Shown: positions 6,545 to 15,925 of the stretch, one piece after another
Position numbering within the stretch: the first letter of the stretch is position 1
Layout of the letters: every line of letters starts with the position of its first letter
From: an uncultured Prevotella sp.
Lineage (GTDB): Bacteria; Bacteroidota; Bacteroidia; Bacteroidales; Bacteroidaceae
DNA: 54,814 bases
Reading direction: 5' to 3'
NCBI GenBank assembly: GCA_900314935.1
Contig: OMXE01000017.1
Location: 1-54,814, forward strand
Position numbers and translations under genes: made by a program
The notes under the pieces: generated by a model
Database searches by the model: none
Seen by the model: only the letters and a program-made list of their open reading frames with translations
What the model was told of the DNA's origin: nothing

Positions 6545-9112
6545 ATGAAAAGGATTATATTCATGATATTCCTGTGTGCCTATGTTGTCAGCATGCAGGC
6601 CCAGAAGATTACCCGCCATTATCAGAACGAGTCGCTATCAAAAGTGCTCGAAGACTTGAATACCGCTTATGGCGACCAGACCATCTATTTCATCTATGAT
6701 GAGTTGGAGGATTTTACTGTGACCAGTCGGTTCAGTAACCTTTCCATCAGGGAGGCTCTTCGCGAGGTGATTGGCTTCTATCCCATCAAGGTGACTTACG
6801 ATGAAGACCGTATCTTCGTGGAGTGTACGCAGAAGGAAGACACGAAGGTGATTGGACGAGTTGTTGATGAAGAAGGTAAACCTATCGAATTCGCCAATAT
6901 CTCATTGCATACTGTAACAGATACTATTGCTAAGGTTCAATCCACTTATATTAACGGCAGTGTGAGCAATGAGAATGGCGACTTCGTGATACCTTGCAGC
7001 GCCAAGCGCGTTATCGCCAAGGTGACGTATATTGGCTACAAGACCGTTTCCCGAGAGGTGGGTGTCGGCCATATCGGTACCATTACTCTCCATTCTGAAA
7101 CCTACACCATCAGTGGCGTGGTGGTGAAAGGTGAGATTCCGCAGTACAAGATGGTGCAGGGCGGTATGACCGTTGATGTTCAGCACTCTATTCTTCACGA
7201 TGTGGGCACTGCCGAAGATCTGCTTTCGTTGATTCCTTTGGTGCAAGGCAAAGACGGTAAGTTTGAGGTGCTCGCCAAGGGAGAGCCTGAGATCTATATA
7301 AATAATAAAAAGGTGCGCAACCCCATTGAACTGAAACAGCTGAAATCACTGGATGTCAAGAGCGTTGATGTCATCACCGCCCCTGGTGCCCAGTATAATG
7401 CCGAGGTAAACGCCGTGATCCGCATCAAAACCCTGAAACCTCAGGGCGACGGCTTGAGCGTGATGGCTACCAGTGAGACGTGGAAGAACAACAAATGGAA
7501 TAACTACGATGACCTGACCGTGAAGTATCGCCAGGGCGGACTGGAGGCATTTGCCAACGTGGCACTCGACAACGGGCATTTCAGTAACGACCAAGATGAT
7601 TATCAGGAACTACATATCAAAAAAGACCTGTTCTGTGGTCAAGCAATGATACCCGTCAGGAGTAGTTGGACGCAGTTGCAGTACAAGGCTGGACTCAGCT
7701 ACGACTTCAGCGCCGATCACTCCGTAGGACTGAGTTTCTCATCGCAAAAGAACCTGTATAGTTGTTTTAAGACAGATATGACGCAGCACTATCTGAAAAA
7801 CGGTGCCTTTTACGGTGATGTTCGTCTGAAAACAGATATCCGCGAAAAAGACAAACCGGTATGGGAACTGAACTCCTACTATGTAGGCAAAGCGGGTAAG
7901 TTGGGTATTGATCTGAATGCCACGATACTGCGACGCGAATCAGAGGATAATAACAATCAACAGGAACTGAGTGAAGAACTCGGCGACCGCATCCTCACCA
8001 CTCAGACAAAAGAGGAAAGAACCATGGCCGCCGGTAAGCTGGTGCTGACCTATCCCATCTGGAAAGGCGAGCTGAGTGGTGGCACGGAGGCTACATCCAC
8101 ACAGAGCCACGGCCATAACCGCAATCAGGAAAACATCATACCTGAAGCCGATACCGAGATGGATGAAAGGAACATCGCCGGTTTTGCCGAGTACGAGTTC
8201 CAATTAGGACAGTGGCACCTGAATGCAGGTCTGCGCTTCGAGCATGTATCAGCCGACTACCATTCGTTCGGCATCCGACAGGAAGAGCCCAGTCGTACCT
8301 ATAACGATTGGTTCCCTAACCTCTCGGCAGCATGGCAGAAGGATAAGTGGGGTGCTCAGTTGAGCTATAGCAAGCGCATCACCCGTCCTTCATATAACAT
8401 GCTGACTTCCATGATCATATACGACAGTCGTATGTTCTACGAGGGTGGCAATCCCCTGTTGCGCCCATCAGTACGACAAAGTATCGATTTCAACCTGACC
8501 TATTCATGGCTGAACTTCGTGACGGGCTTTACACGAGAGAACGACATCGCCAGTCATGTGGGCAATGTGTATGATGAGGAGAAGGAGATCGCTATATTCC
8601 AGCCCGACAACTTCGACCATCAGGATCGGGTGTACGCCACGCTCACTGCCTCTCCCAAGTTCGGATTCTGGCAGCCGCAAGTCACGCTGCACTATTATCA
8701 GCAGATGTTTGATGCCGAGAAGTACGGTGTACCGAAGAAGCTGAACAAACCCGAATTCAGTTTCAGTATGAACAACTGGTTCGTCATCAATCCCACAACC
8801 AAGGCAATGCTTCAGTCCAGTTATACCGGGAGCAACCACTGGGCATTCATTTATCGCGGCAGCACCTTCATGGTAAATGCCCGATTGCAGAAGACTTTCC
8901 TGAAAGGACAGCTGTCGGCGGTGCTCTATGCCAACGATATCTTCCGCACTGCCAAGACCAAGATAACCACCTACTATGCCATCGGCAAGACGGCCCAGGA
9001 AGTCTATACCTATACGCAACAGGTGGGAATCACCCTGAGCTATAACTTCAACGCCAGCATGTCGAAGTACAAAGGTACGGGTGCCGGTAATGAAGAAAGG
9101 AACCGATTGTAA
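6545..9112 (+). CDS. TonB-receptor-like outer membrane barrel with STN signalling domain
   Basis: An 855-residue outer membrane protein. The order is: signal peptide (to about residue 20, SMQAQ); STN domain (about 20-95), which contacts the anti-sigma partner; carboxypeptidase-like beta-sandwich (about 100-185, VIGRVVDEEGKPIEFANISL); plug (about 190-300, with EIYINNKKVRN and VDVITAPGAQYNAEVNAVI); and an 'outer membrane beta-barrel family' barrel to the C-terminus. It ends in SKYKGTGAGNEERNRL, a tail shared with the two other receptors in this window (ending at 40034 and 48734). No classical TonB box was identified. As third gene of the sigma/anti-sigma operon it is likely the sensor and uptake channel for an unknown ligand. 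The ATG at 6545 gives a clean signal peptide. Confidence 0.85.
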   Translation: MKRIIFMIFLCAYVVSMQAQKITRHYQNESLSKVLEDLNTAYGDQTIYFIYDELEDFTVTSRFSNLSIREALREVIGFYPIKVTYDEDRIFVECTQKEDTKVIGRVVDEEGKPIEFANISLHTVTDTIAKVQSTYINGSVSNENGDFVIPCSAKRVIAKVTYIGYKTVSREVGVGHIGTITLHSETYTISGVVVKGEIPQYKMVQGGMTVDVQHSILHDVGTAEDLLSLIPLVQGKDGKFEVLAKGEPEIYINNKKVRNPIELKQLKSLDVKSVDVITAPGAQYNAEVNAVIRIKTLKPQGDGLSVMATSETWKNNKWNNYDDLTVKYRQGGLEAFANVALDNGHFSNDQDDYQELHIKKDLFCGQAMIPVRSSWTQLQYKAGLSYDFSADHSVGLSFSSQKNLYSCFKTDMTQHYLKNGAFYGDVRLKTDIREKDKPVWELNSYYVGKAGKLGIDLNATILRRESEDNNNQQELSEELGDRILTTQTKEERTMAAGKLVLTYPIWKGELSGGTEATSTQSHGHNRNQENIIPEADTEMDERNIAGFAEYEFQLGQWHLNAGLRFEHVSADYHSFGIRQEEPSRTYNDWFPNLSAAWQKDKWGAQLSYSKRITRPSYNMLTSMIIYDSRMFYEGGNPLLRPSVRQSIDFNLTYSWLNFVTGFTRENDIASHVGNVYDEEKEIAIFQPDNFDHQDRVYATLTASPKFGFWQPQVTLHYYQQMFDAEKYGVPKKLNKPEFSFSMNNWFVINPTTKAMLQSSYTGSNHWAFIYRGSTFMVNARLQKTFLKGQLSAVLYANDIFRTAKTKITTYYAIGKTAQEVYTYTQQVGITLSYNFNASMSKYKGTGAGNEERNRL

Positions 9113-9181
9113 AAAGACTATAAAAAGCGTTGTGTCATATAAAGAAACCGTTTTTTTACATGTTTTTATGTAATTATTTCG

Positions 9182-9189
9182 TACTTTTG
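9182..9189 (+). promoter_or_regulatory. -7 promoter element of the alpha/beta hydrolase gene
   Basis: TACTTTTG matches TAnnTTTG and lies 12 bp before the ATG at 9202, so the leader would be very short. The -33 region is T-rich without a clear TTTG. Confidence 0.5.
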
Positions 9190-9201
9190 TACTCAAATAA
9201 G

Positions 9202-10461
9202 ATGAATATGAAGAAAATAATATTTCTCTTGCTTGCTCTTGTCGCGCTGACGGGGCAAGCCCAAGTTCAATCTACAACAGCCCTGCTGGGCACGTGGTCG
9301 GGTAAACTGAATGTTGGTCCTGCATCGCTGACGTTGGTGCTTCACTTGGAACAGGCCGACGGCTATGTAGTGATAACACTCGACAGTCCGGATCAGGGTG
9401 CTAAGGGTATTGGTACCTTTAAGGAATTCCTTTCTGATGACTCGCTGGCCATCAAGGTGGAGCAGATCGGGATGACTTACCGTGCCAAGCTGAAAGACGG
9501 AAAGCTCGACGGTACGTTCTCACAGAACGGTGTGAAGATCCCCTTGGTGCTGACAAGAGGTGATGTGGCAGAGGTGAAGCGTCCGCAGAATCCACAACCA
9601 CCATTTCCTTACGAGACAGAAGAGGTGACGTTCCGCAACGAGAAAGATGGTGCCACCTTGGCGGGTACGCTTACTTACCCTGTTGACTATGACAAGCAGT
9701 CGAAGAATAAACCAGTGGTTGTCTTGTTCGTCTCGGGTAGTGGACAGCAGAACCGCGATGAAGAGATTTTCAATCATAAACCGTTTTTTGTGATAGCCGA
9801 TTATCTGGCTCGTCAGGGTATTGCCACATTGCGTTATGACGACCGTGCTACAGGCAAATCAACTGGGGGCGATGTGAAGAATGCCACCTCGGAGGATTTT
9901 ACGCGTGATGCCTTAGCTGGTCTTGAGTTCCTGCGCCAACAGAAGAAGTTCAGTAAGGTGGGAGTGCTCGGTCATAGCGAGGGCGGACTGATTGCCTTCA
10001 TGTTTGGTGCAAAGAAACAAACCGACTTCATTGTTTCCCTGGCCGGTCCTGGTGTGAAGGGTGATACGCTGTTGACAGCACAGAACAACCGCATCATGTC
10101 GTTGTCGGGATTACCAGCCACGATGACGGTGGAGAAATGTCGCCAGCAGCAGGATGTTCAGGAGATGCCGTGGTTGAGATGGTTCATCGACTACGACCCG
10201 ACAAACAATATCCGCAGCACCCGCTGTCCGGTGTTTGCCTTGAATGGCGATCTCGACTGTCAGGTCATTGCCTCGCAGAACCTTACTGCCATCCGACAGC
10301 TGCTGCCCAAGTCAAAGAAGAATCTTGTGAAGGAATATCCCGGTCTTAATCATCTCTTCCAGCATTGTACAACGGGTATTCCCACCGAATATGGTGAGAT
10401 TGAGGAGACCATCTCGCCGGAGGTGTTACAGGACATTGCCAGCTGGATCAAAGGACTATAA
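9202..10461 (+). CDS. Secreted alpha/beta hydrolase
   Basis: A 419-residue protein. A signal peptide (MNMKKIIFLLLALVALTGQAQ) is followed by an N-terminal beta domain of about 110 residues (LLGTWSGKLNVG...), often seen before this hydrolase type in Bacteroidetes. The alpha/beta hydrolase core begins near residue 140 (EEVTFRNEKDG). The nucleophile elbow is GHSEGG with Ser259. The likely acid is the Asp in NGDLDC (about 350) and the base is His in GLNHLF (about 390). The family includes esterases and acylaminoacyl-peptidase-like enzymes; the substrate is unknown. The start at 9202 (or 9208) is set by the promoter directly upstream. It is followed 10 bp later by the pseudouridine synthase gene, probably in one transcript. 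Confidence 0.82.
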   Translation: MNMKKIIFLLLALVALTGQAQVQSTTALLGTWSGKLNVGPASLTLVLHLEQADGYVVITLDSPDQGAKGIGTFKEFLSDDSLAIKVEQIGMTYRAKLKDGKLDGTFSQNGVKIPLVLTRGDVAEVKRPQNPQPPFPYETEEVTFRNEKDGATLAGTLTYPVDYDKQSKNKPVVVLFVSGSGQQNRDEEIFNHKPFFVIADYLARQGIATLRYDDRATGKSTGGDVKNATSEDFTRDALAGLEFLRQQKKFSKVGVLGHSEGGLIAFMFGAKKQTDFIVSLAGPGVKGDTLLTAQNNRIMSLSGLPATMTVEKCRQQQDVQEMPWLRWFIDYDPTNNIRSTRCPVFALNGDLDCQVIASQNLTAIRQLLPKSKKNLVKEYPGLNHLFQHCTTGIPTEYGEIEETISPEVLQDIASWIKGL

Positions 10462-10471
10462 CCATTCCACT

Positions 10472-11137
10472 ATGCAAGTACTCTACGAAGACAACCATAT
10501 CATCATCGTGAACAAGGAGAGCGGTGAGATTGTACAGGGTGATAAGACAGGGGATATCCCCCTGTCTGAAACCGTAAAGGCATATATCAAGGAGAAGTAT
10601 GCCAAGCCGGGCGAGGTGTTCTTGGGCGTGGTACACCGTCTCGACCGTCCTGTCAGCGGACTGGTTGTCTTTGCCCGTACATCAAAGGCCTTGGCGCGTT
10701 TGAACGATATGTTCCACAACAACGAGGTGCACAAGACCTACTGGGCACTTACCCAGGAACGACCGAAGGAGATGGAGGGCACACTCACTCACTGGCTGGT
10801 GCGCAACGAGAAACAGAACAAGAGCTATGCTTACGACCGCGAGCGCCCACAATCAAAGAAAGCGATACTTCAGTATAAGGTAATCGGAGCGTCCGACCGC
10901 TACACACTCATTGAAGTGAACCTGCTTACAGGTCGTCACCACCAGATCCGTTGTCAGCTGGCCAAGATGGGCTGTCCCATCAAGGGCGACCTGAAATACG
11001 GGGCAAAGCGGAGCAATCCCGATGGCAGCATCTCGTTATTGGCGCGAAAGATCGAGTTTATTCATCCCGTCAGTAAGAAACAGATCACCGTTGAGGCTCC
11101 TTTACCCAACGACAACCTGTGGCAGTCGTTTAAATAG
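10472..11137 (+). CDS. RluA-family pseudouridine synthase
   Basis: A 221-residue protein of the RluA/RluC/RluD class. The signature HRLDRPVSG contains the catalytic Asp58. The later segment TGRHHQIRCQLAKMGCPIKGDLKYG is the conserved motif III region. No S4 domain is present, which points to RluA- or TruC-like enzymes modifying rRNA or tRNA uridines rather than RluC/D. Target positions cannot be read from sequence. The ATG at 10472 lies 10 bp after the hydrolase stop, whose reading frame it does not share. Confidence 0.88.
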   Translation: MQVLYEDNHIIIVNKESGEIVQGDKTGDIPLSETVKAYIKEKYAKPGEVFLGVVHRLDRPVSGLVVFARTSKALARLNDMFHNNEVHKTYWALTQERPKEMEGTLTHWLVRNEKQNKSYAYDRERPQSKKAILQYKVIGASDRYTLIEVNLLTGRHHQIRCQLAKMGCPIKGDLKYGAKRSNPDGSISLLARKIEFIHPVSKKQITVEAPLPNDNLWQSFK

Positions 11138-11227
11138 TACGGGTGTCTTCATTCCGCAAATTTGTATAATCTTAGCGTTTCAGCAAACAATTATTGGTGT
11201 TTTCTTCTCACTTAATTAGATTTTTCG

Positions 11228-11235
11228 TATCTTTG
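11228..11235 (+). promoter_or_regulatory. -7 promoter element of tamB-tamL
   Basis: TATCTTTG, about 30 bp before the tamB ATG, fits TAnnTTTG. The matching -33 element is weak. Confidence 0.5.
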
Positions 11236-11265
11236 CCGTCAATAAGGTGAAGAAGAGGCACCGAA

Positions 11266-14200
11266 ATGAAGAAAGCGTTGAAATGGACGGCCTTGGCCGT
11301 CGCCATTCCTATTCTGCTGATTGTACTATTGGCCGTACTGCTTTACTTGCCCCCTGTACAGAACTGGGCAGTGAAGCAGGTGGCTCGTGTTGCCTCAGAG
11401 AAGACCGGTATGGAGATCACCGTGGAGCGTGTGAACCTGGAGTTCCCGCTGAACCTCGGCGTGGAAGGACTGCGTGTGTTGCAGTCCAACGACTCTCTTC
11501 CTGAGCAGAAAGATACGGTGGCCGATGTGCGCAAGCTGGTGGTCAACGTGCAGCTGTGGCCCTTGCTGAAGAAACAGGTGGAGATAGATGCCTTGGATTT
11601 CACCGATCTGACTTTCAATACCACGCATTTTGTTCCTGAGGCCAGGGTGAAAGGTAAGGTGGGCAATATGCACCTTGCCAGTCATGGCATCGACCTGAAA
11701 GGACAGCTTCTTCGTGTCAACGAGGCTCAGTTGGCCGACGCGAAGATAGATGTGCAGCTGAGTGATACCGTTCCTCCCGATACGACGAAGAGTGAGAACT
11801 TCTGGAAGATCAGTGTCGACCAACTGAATATCGACCGAAGTGATGTAACCGTACGCATGCCGAACGACACCTTACAGGTGGCGGCTCATCTGGGAAAGGT
11901 AGAGGCCAAAGAAGGATTCTTCGATCTGTACAAGGGTGAGTATAAGGTGAAACGACTCGATTGGAACGATGGTGCCTTGGCTTATGATGATCGTTTCGCA
12001 CCCAAGGTGAAAGGTCTTGACTACAACCACCTGAACGTACGGGATATCCAGTTGGGAATCGACTCCCTTTCCTATAGTTCCCCCAAGCTTAGTCTTAACG
12101 TGCGCTCTTGTTCCTTGAAGGAGCAGAGTGGATTGGAGGTGACGGAACTGAAGGGCGGGTTTGCCATGGACGACAAGAAGTTCTATTTGCCTGATCTGAA
12201 ACTGCGCACACCGGAATCGAGTCTGGATGCACATGTGGTGATGGATCAGAACGCCTTTGCCGAACAGCAGCCTGGAAAGATTCACGTTACGGCCGACGGC
12301 TCCTTGGGGAAACAGGACATCATGCGCTTCTTAGGTGGTATGCCTACCAAGTTCGTCCGTCAGTGGCCGAACCAGCCGCTAACCGTAAAGACCGTTCTTT
12401 CTGGTAATATGAACCGTATTGAGTTCACCGGACTGAACGCCAAACTGCCCTCTGCCTTTAATATCAATGCACGGGGCTATGTGATGAATCCCACAGATCC
12501 TGATAAGATGGTGGCAGATGTCACCCTTGACGCCAAGACATATAACATCAACTTCCTGACGTCGTTAGTCGATCCGAAAACGCTGGAGGGAATCCGCATA
12601 CCGCAGGGTATCGGTGTAAAGGGAAACTTTAAGGCTGACGGTAATAGGTACCGTGCCGACTTCACTGCTACCGAAGGGAAGGGTAGTGTGAAGGGAAAGG
12701 CTGATATCGATACGAAGACCATGAGGTATCAGACCAACATGACGGTGAATAATCTTCAGTTGCGCCATTTCCTGCCAGGGTATGAGATGGGGGCCTTTAC
12801 CGGTGATATCGACCTGAAGGGACAGGGTACTAATTTCCTCTCACCCAAGACGAACCTGCAGGCTAAGGCACGCATTAAGAAGTTCCAGTATGGACAGTAT
12901 AACCTGGATGGAATGAATGCCACGGCCATGGTGAAGAACGGTAGGATGAAGGCCGATATAGATTCGAACAATCCGTTACTGAAAGGACAGTTCACCGTTG
13001 ACGCACTCACCAACAAGAAGAATATCAAGGCCACGATAGCTGCTGATGTGCTGCATGCCGACCTTTATAAGCTGCATCTTACCGATGAACCGATGACGGT
13101 AACGATGTGCGGACACTTCGATGTGGCTACCGACATGAACGACTTCTACCAGGTGCAGGGAATGGCTTCTGACATTACCGTGCGAGACATTAGGGAGGTA
13201 TATCGTCCTGATGATGTGGTACTGGATGTGCTGACACGTCGGGATACCACTCATGCGGTGGTTGATTGCGGTGACTTCCATCTCGACATGGATGCGAAAG
13301 GTGGTTATAAGCAGTTGATGAAGGTGGGTGACCAGCTGATGACAGAGCTGAGTAAGCAGACTAAGGAGAAGCATATTGACCAGATGGCACTGCGACGTAA
13401 GTTCCCCACGGCACGTATCCGACTGCATACTGGGAATGATAACTTCTTTGTACGAATGCTGGAGCGTGAAGGCTACACGTTTGCGAAGGCCGACATCGAT
13501 ATGGTTACCTCTCCGCAGGAGGGACTGAACGGACAGATGAAGATCCTGTCGCTGATGGCTGATAGCGTGCAGCTGGATACCGTACGACTGAACTTCGTGT
13601 CAGACAGTACGAACATCACCTTCAACGGTCAGGTGCGCAACAACACCAAGAATCCGCAGTTCGTGTTCAATACCTTGTTCGACGGTTACCTGTTGGAGAA
13701 GGGTGCCGGCGTGAACCTGCGGTATTATGATTCCAACGACAAGCTGGGTGTGCGCCTCGGTGCTGAGGCAGCAATGGAAGATAACGGTATCCGTCTGCAC
13801 CTGCTCTCGAAAGATGCCGTCATTGCCTACCGTCCGGCTCGCATCAATGATGATAACTATGTGTATCTGGCTGACAATAAAAGGGTGTCGGCCAATCTGG
13901 AGATCTTGGCCGACGACGGTACGGGTTTGAAGGTTTATTCAAACGACGAGAATCTGGATGCCTTGCAGGATATAACGTTATCGCTGAATAAACTGAATCT
14001 CGAGGAGTTGGTATCGGTGATTCCTTACATGCCTGATATCAAGGGATTCCTCAATGGTGACTTCCACTATGTACAGGAGGGTGATCATTTTACGGTGTCT
14101 TCATCGATGGAAGGCAACGGCTTGTACTACGAAGGTAGTAAGATGGGTAACCTAGGTACGGAATTTGTCTATATGCCGATGGACGATGGTTCACACTTCG

Positions 14201-15912
14201 TGGATGGAACACTGGCCGTGGAAGGTATGGAGGTGGGAACGATATCGGGTACCTACCAGCCGAAGGGTAAGGAGAACATGGACCTGGTGGTGAATCTGGA
14301 CCGACTGCCTATCTCGCTTGTCAACGGCTTCATTCCCGATCAGCTGTTCGGCTTCAAGGGTTATGGTGAAGGTGAGCTGACCGTGAAGGGTTCGCTCGAC
14401 AAGCCCAGGGTGGATGGAGAGGTATTCCTCGACTCCTGTCATCTGGTAAGTGTACCCTATGGTATGGATCTGCGCTTCAGCAACGACCCGGTACGCATCG
14501 TAGGCAGTCATCTGCTCCTGGAGAACTTCGAGATGTACGCCCATAACGAGAACCCGCTGAACCTTGCGGGAAACATCGACTTCTCTGATCTCAACAGAAT
14601 GAATATGAACGTCAGGATGCGGGCGGACAACTACGAGATTATCAATGCCAAAGAGCAGCCTAACAGCGTAGCCTTCGGCAGGGCCTTCGTGAACTTCTTC
14701 GGAACATTGAGCGGACCGCTGGAGAATCTGAGTATGCGCGGTAAGTTGGATGTGCTGGGAACCACCGACCTAAGCTATGTGCTGCGCGATTCACCATTGA
14801 CTACCGATAACCAGTTGGATGAACTGGTGAAGTTCACCGACTTTACCGATACCACAGAGACCATCGTGAACCGTCCGCCACTGAACGGATTCCGCATGGA
14901 TCTTACCATGGCCGTGGCCAAGGGTGCTCATATCATGGCTTACCTGAATGCCGACCACTCGAACTATATCGACCTGATGGGTGGTGGAAACCTGCGCATG
15001 CAGTATAATACGGCAGATAACCTCCGACTGACGGGGCGTTATACGTTGGATAACGGTGAGATGAAATACTCGCTCCCCATCATCCCGCTGAAGACCTTCA
15101 CCATTCAGGATGGAAGCTATATTGAGTTTACGGGCGACCCGATGAATCCTACGCTGAACATCACGGCCACGGAGAAGACCAAGGCCACGGTGTCGAATGC
15201 CAATGGGGTGGGGCGCGGCGTGAACTTTGAATGCGGTGTGATTATCACCAAGACGCTGAACGACATGGGACTGGAGTTCACACTCGATGCACCGGAGGAT
15301 ATGGCGCTGCATAATGAGCTGCAGCAGATGAGTGTGGAGCAGCGGGGTAAGTTGGCGGTAACGATGCTCACTACGGGTATGTACTTGGCCGACGGAAACA
15401 CCAGCGGCTTCTCGATGAATGGTGCCCTGAGCAGCTTCCTCGAGAACGAGATCAACAATATCACAGGTAATGCCCTTCGCACACTCGACCTCTCCATCGG
15501 TCTGGATAATGCTACCGATGCTTCTGGTACCATGCATACCGACTACTCCTTCCGTTTCGCCAAGCGGTTCTGGAATAACCGGGTGAAGATATCGGTGGGC
15601 GGAAAGGTGTCGACAGGTGCACAGAATGCCTATGGCAACGAGTCGTTCTTCGACAATGTAACTCTCGAATACCGTTTGGATGATACAGCGAACAAGTATG
15701 TGAAGCTGTTCTTTGACAACAACAGTTACGACTGGTTGGAGGGCTATACACAGGAATACGGCGGTGGTTTCATCTGGCGACGCACACTGCAGCATTTCAA
15801 GGATATCTTCCGTTTCAAGAGCGATACTCAGGAGATACCTGATCTGGTTCCAACGGAAAAGGTAATCATTCCTGACTCCATCGTAGTGAAAGCGGTGGAA
15901 TACAAACAATGA
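11266..15912 (+). CDS. tamB: Translocation and assembly module protein TamB
   Basis: A 1548-residue protein with one N-terminal membrane anchor (about residues 10-30, VAIPILLIVLLAVLLYLPPV). An AsmA-like start follows (VQNWAVKQVARVASEKTGMEITVERVNLEFPL), then a very long run of beta-strand repeats, the bridge-like groove of the family. The TamB/DUF490 domain is at the C-terminus (about 1150-1500, with YTLDNGEMKYSLPIIPLKTFTI and LNITATEKTKATV). TamB-like proteins span the periplasm and move phospholipids and/or assist outer membrane protein assembly. It is immediately followed (13 nt) by the TamL gene, the Bacteroidetes partner replacing TamA, so the two form one operon. Length is normal for the family in this phylum. 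Confidence 0.88.
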   Translation: MKKALKWTALAVAIPILLIVLLAVLLYLPPVQNWAVKQVARVASEKTGMEITVERVNLEFPLNLGVEGLRVLQSNDSLPEQKDTVADVRKLVVNVQLWPLLKKQVEIDALDFTDLTFNTTHFVPEARVKGKVGNMHLASHGIDLKGQLLRVNEAQLADAKIDVQLSDTVPPDTTKSENFWKISVDQLNIDRSDVTVRMPNDTLQVAAHLGKVEAKEGFFDLYKGEYKVKRLDWNDGALAYDDRFAPKVKGLDYNHLNVRDIQLGIDSLSYSSPKLSLNVRSCSLKEQSGLEVTELKGGFAMDDKKFYLPDLKLRTPESSLDAHVVMDQNAFAEQQPGKIHVTADGSLGKQDIMRFLGGMPTKFVRQWPNQPLTVKTVLSGNMNRIEFTGLNAKLPSAFNINARGYVMNPTDPDKMVADVTLDAKTYNINFLTSLVDPKTLEGIRIPQGIGVKGNFKADGNRYRADFTATEGKGSVKGKADIDTKTMRYQTNMTVNNLQLRHFLPGYEMGAFTGDIDLKGQGTNFLSPKTNLQAKARIKKFQYGQYNLDGMNATAMVKNGRMKADIDSNNPLLKGQFTVDALTNKKNIKATIAADVLHADLYKLHLTDEPMTVTMCGHFDVATDMNDFYQVQGMASDITVRDIREVYRPDDVVLDVLTRRDTTHAVVDCGDFHLDMDAKGGYKQLMKVGDQLMTELSKQTKEKHIDQMALRRKFPTARIRLHTGNDNFFVRMLEREGYTFAKADIDMVTSPQEGLNGQMKILSLMADSVQLDTVRLNFVSDSTNITFNGQVRNNTKNPQFVFNTLFDGYLLEKGAGVNLRYYDSNDKLGVRLGAEAAMEDNGIRLHLLSKDAVIAYRPARINDDNYVYLADNKRVSANLEILADDGTGLKVYSNDENLDALQDITLSLNKLNLEELVSVIPYMPDIKGFLNGDFHYVQEGDHFTVSSSMEGNGLYYEGSKMGNLGTEFVYMPMDDGSHFVDGTLAVEGMEVGTISGTYQPKGKENMDLVVNLDRLPISLVNGFIPDQLFGFKGYGEGELTVKGSLDKPRVDGEVFLDSCHLVSVPYGMDLRFSNDPVRIVGSHLLLENFEMYAHNENPLNLAGNIDFSDLNRMNMNVRMRADNYEIINAKEQPNSVAFGRAFVNFFGTLSGPLENLSMRGKLDVLGTTDLSYVLRDSPLTTDNQLDELVKFTDFTDTTETIVNRPPLNGFRMDLTMAVAKGAHIMAYLNADHSNYIDLMGGGNLRMQYNTADNLRLTGRYTLDNGEMKYSLPIIPLKTFTIQDGSYIEFTGDPMNPTLNITATEKTKATVSNANGVGRGVNFECGVIITKTLNDMGLEFTLDAPEDMALHNELQQMSVEQRGKLAVTMLTTGMYLADGNTSGFSMNGALSSFLENEINNITGNALRTLDLSIGLDNATDASGTMHTDYSFRFAKRFWNNRVKISVGGKVSTGAQNAYGNESFFDNVTLEYRLDDTANKYVKLFFDNNSYDWLEGYTQEYGGGFIWRRTLQHFKDIFRFKSDTQEIPDLVPTEKVIIPDSIVVKAVEYKQ

Positions 15913-15925
15913 AAGGTTGACAATC

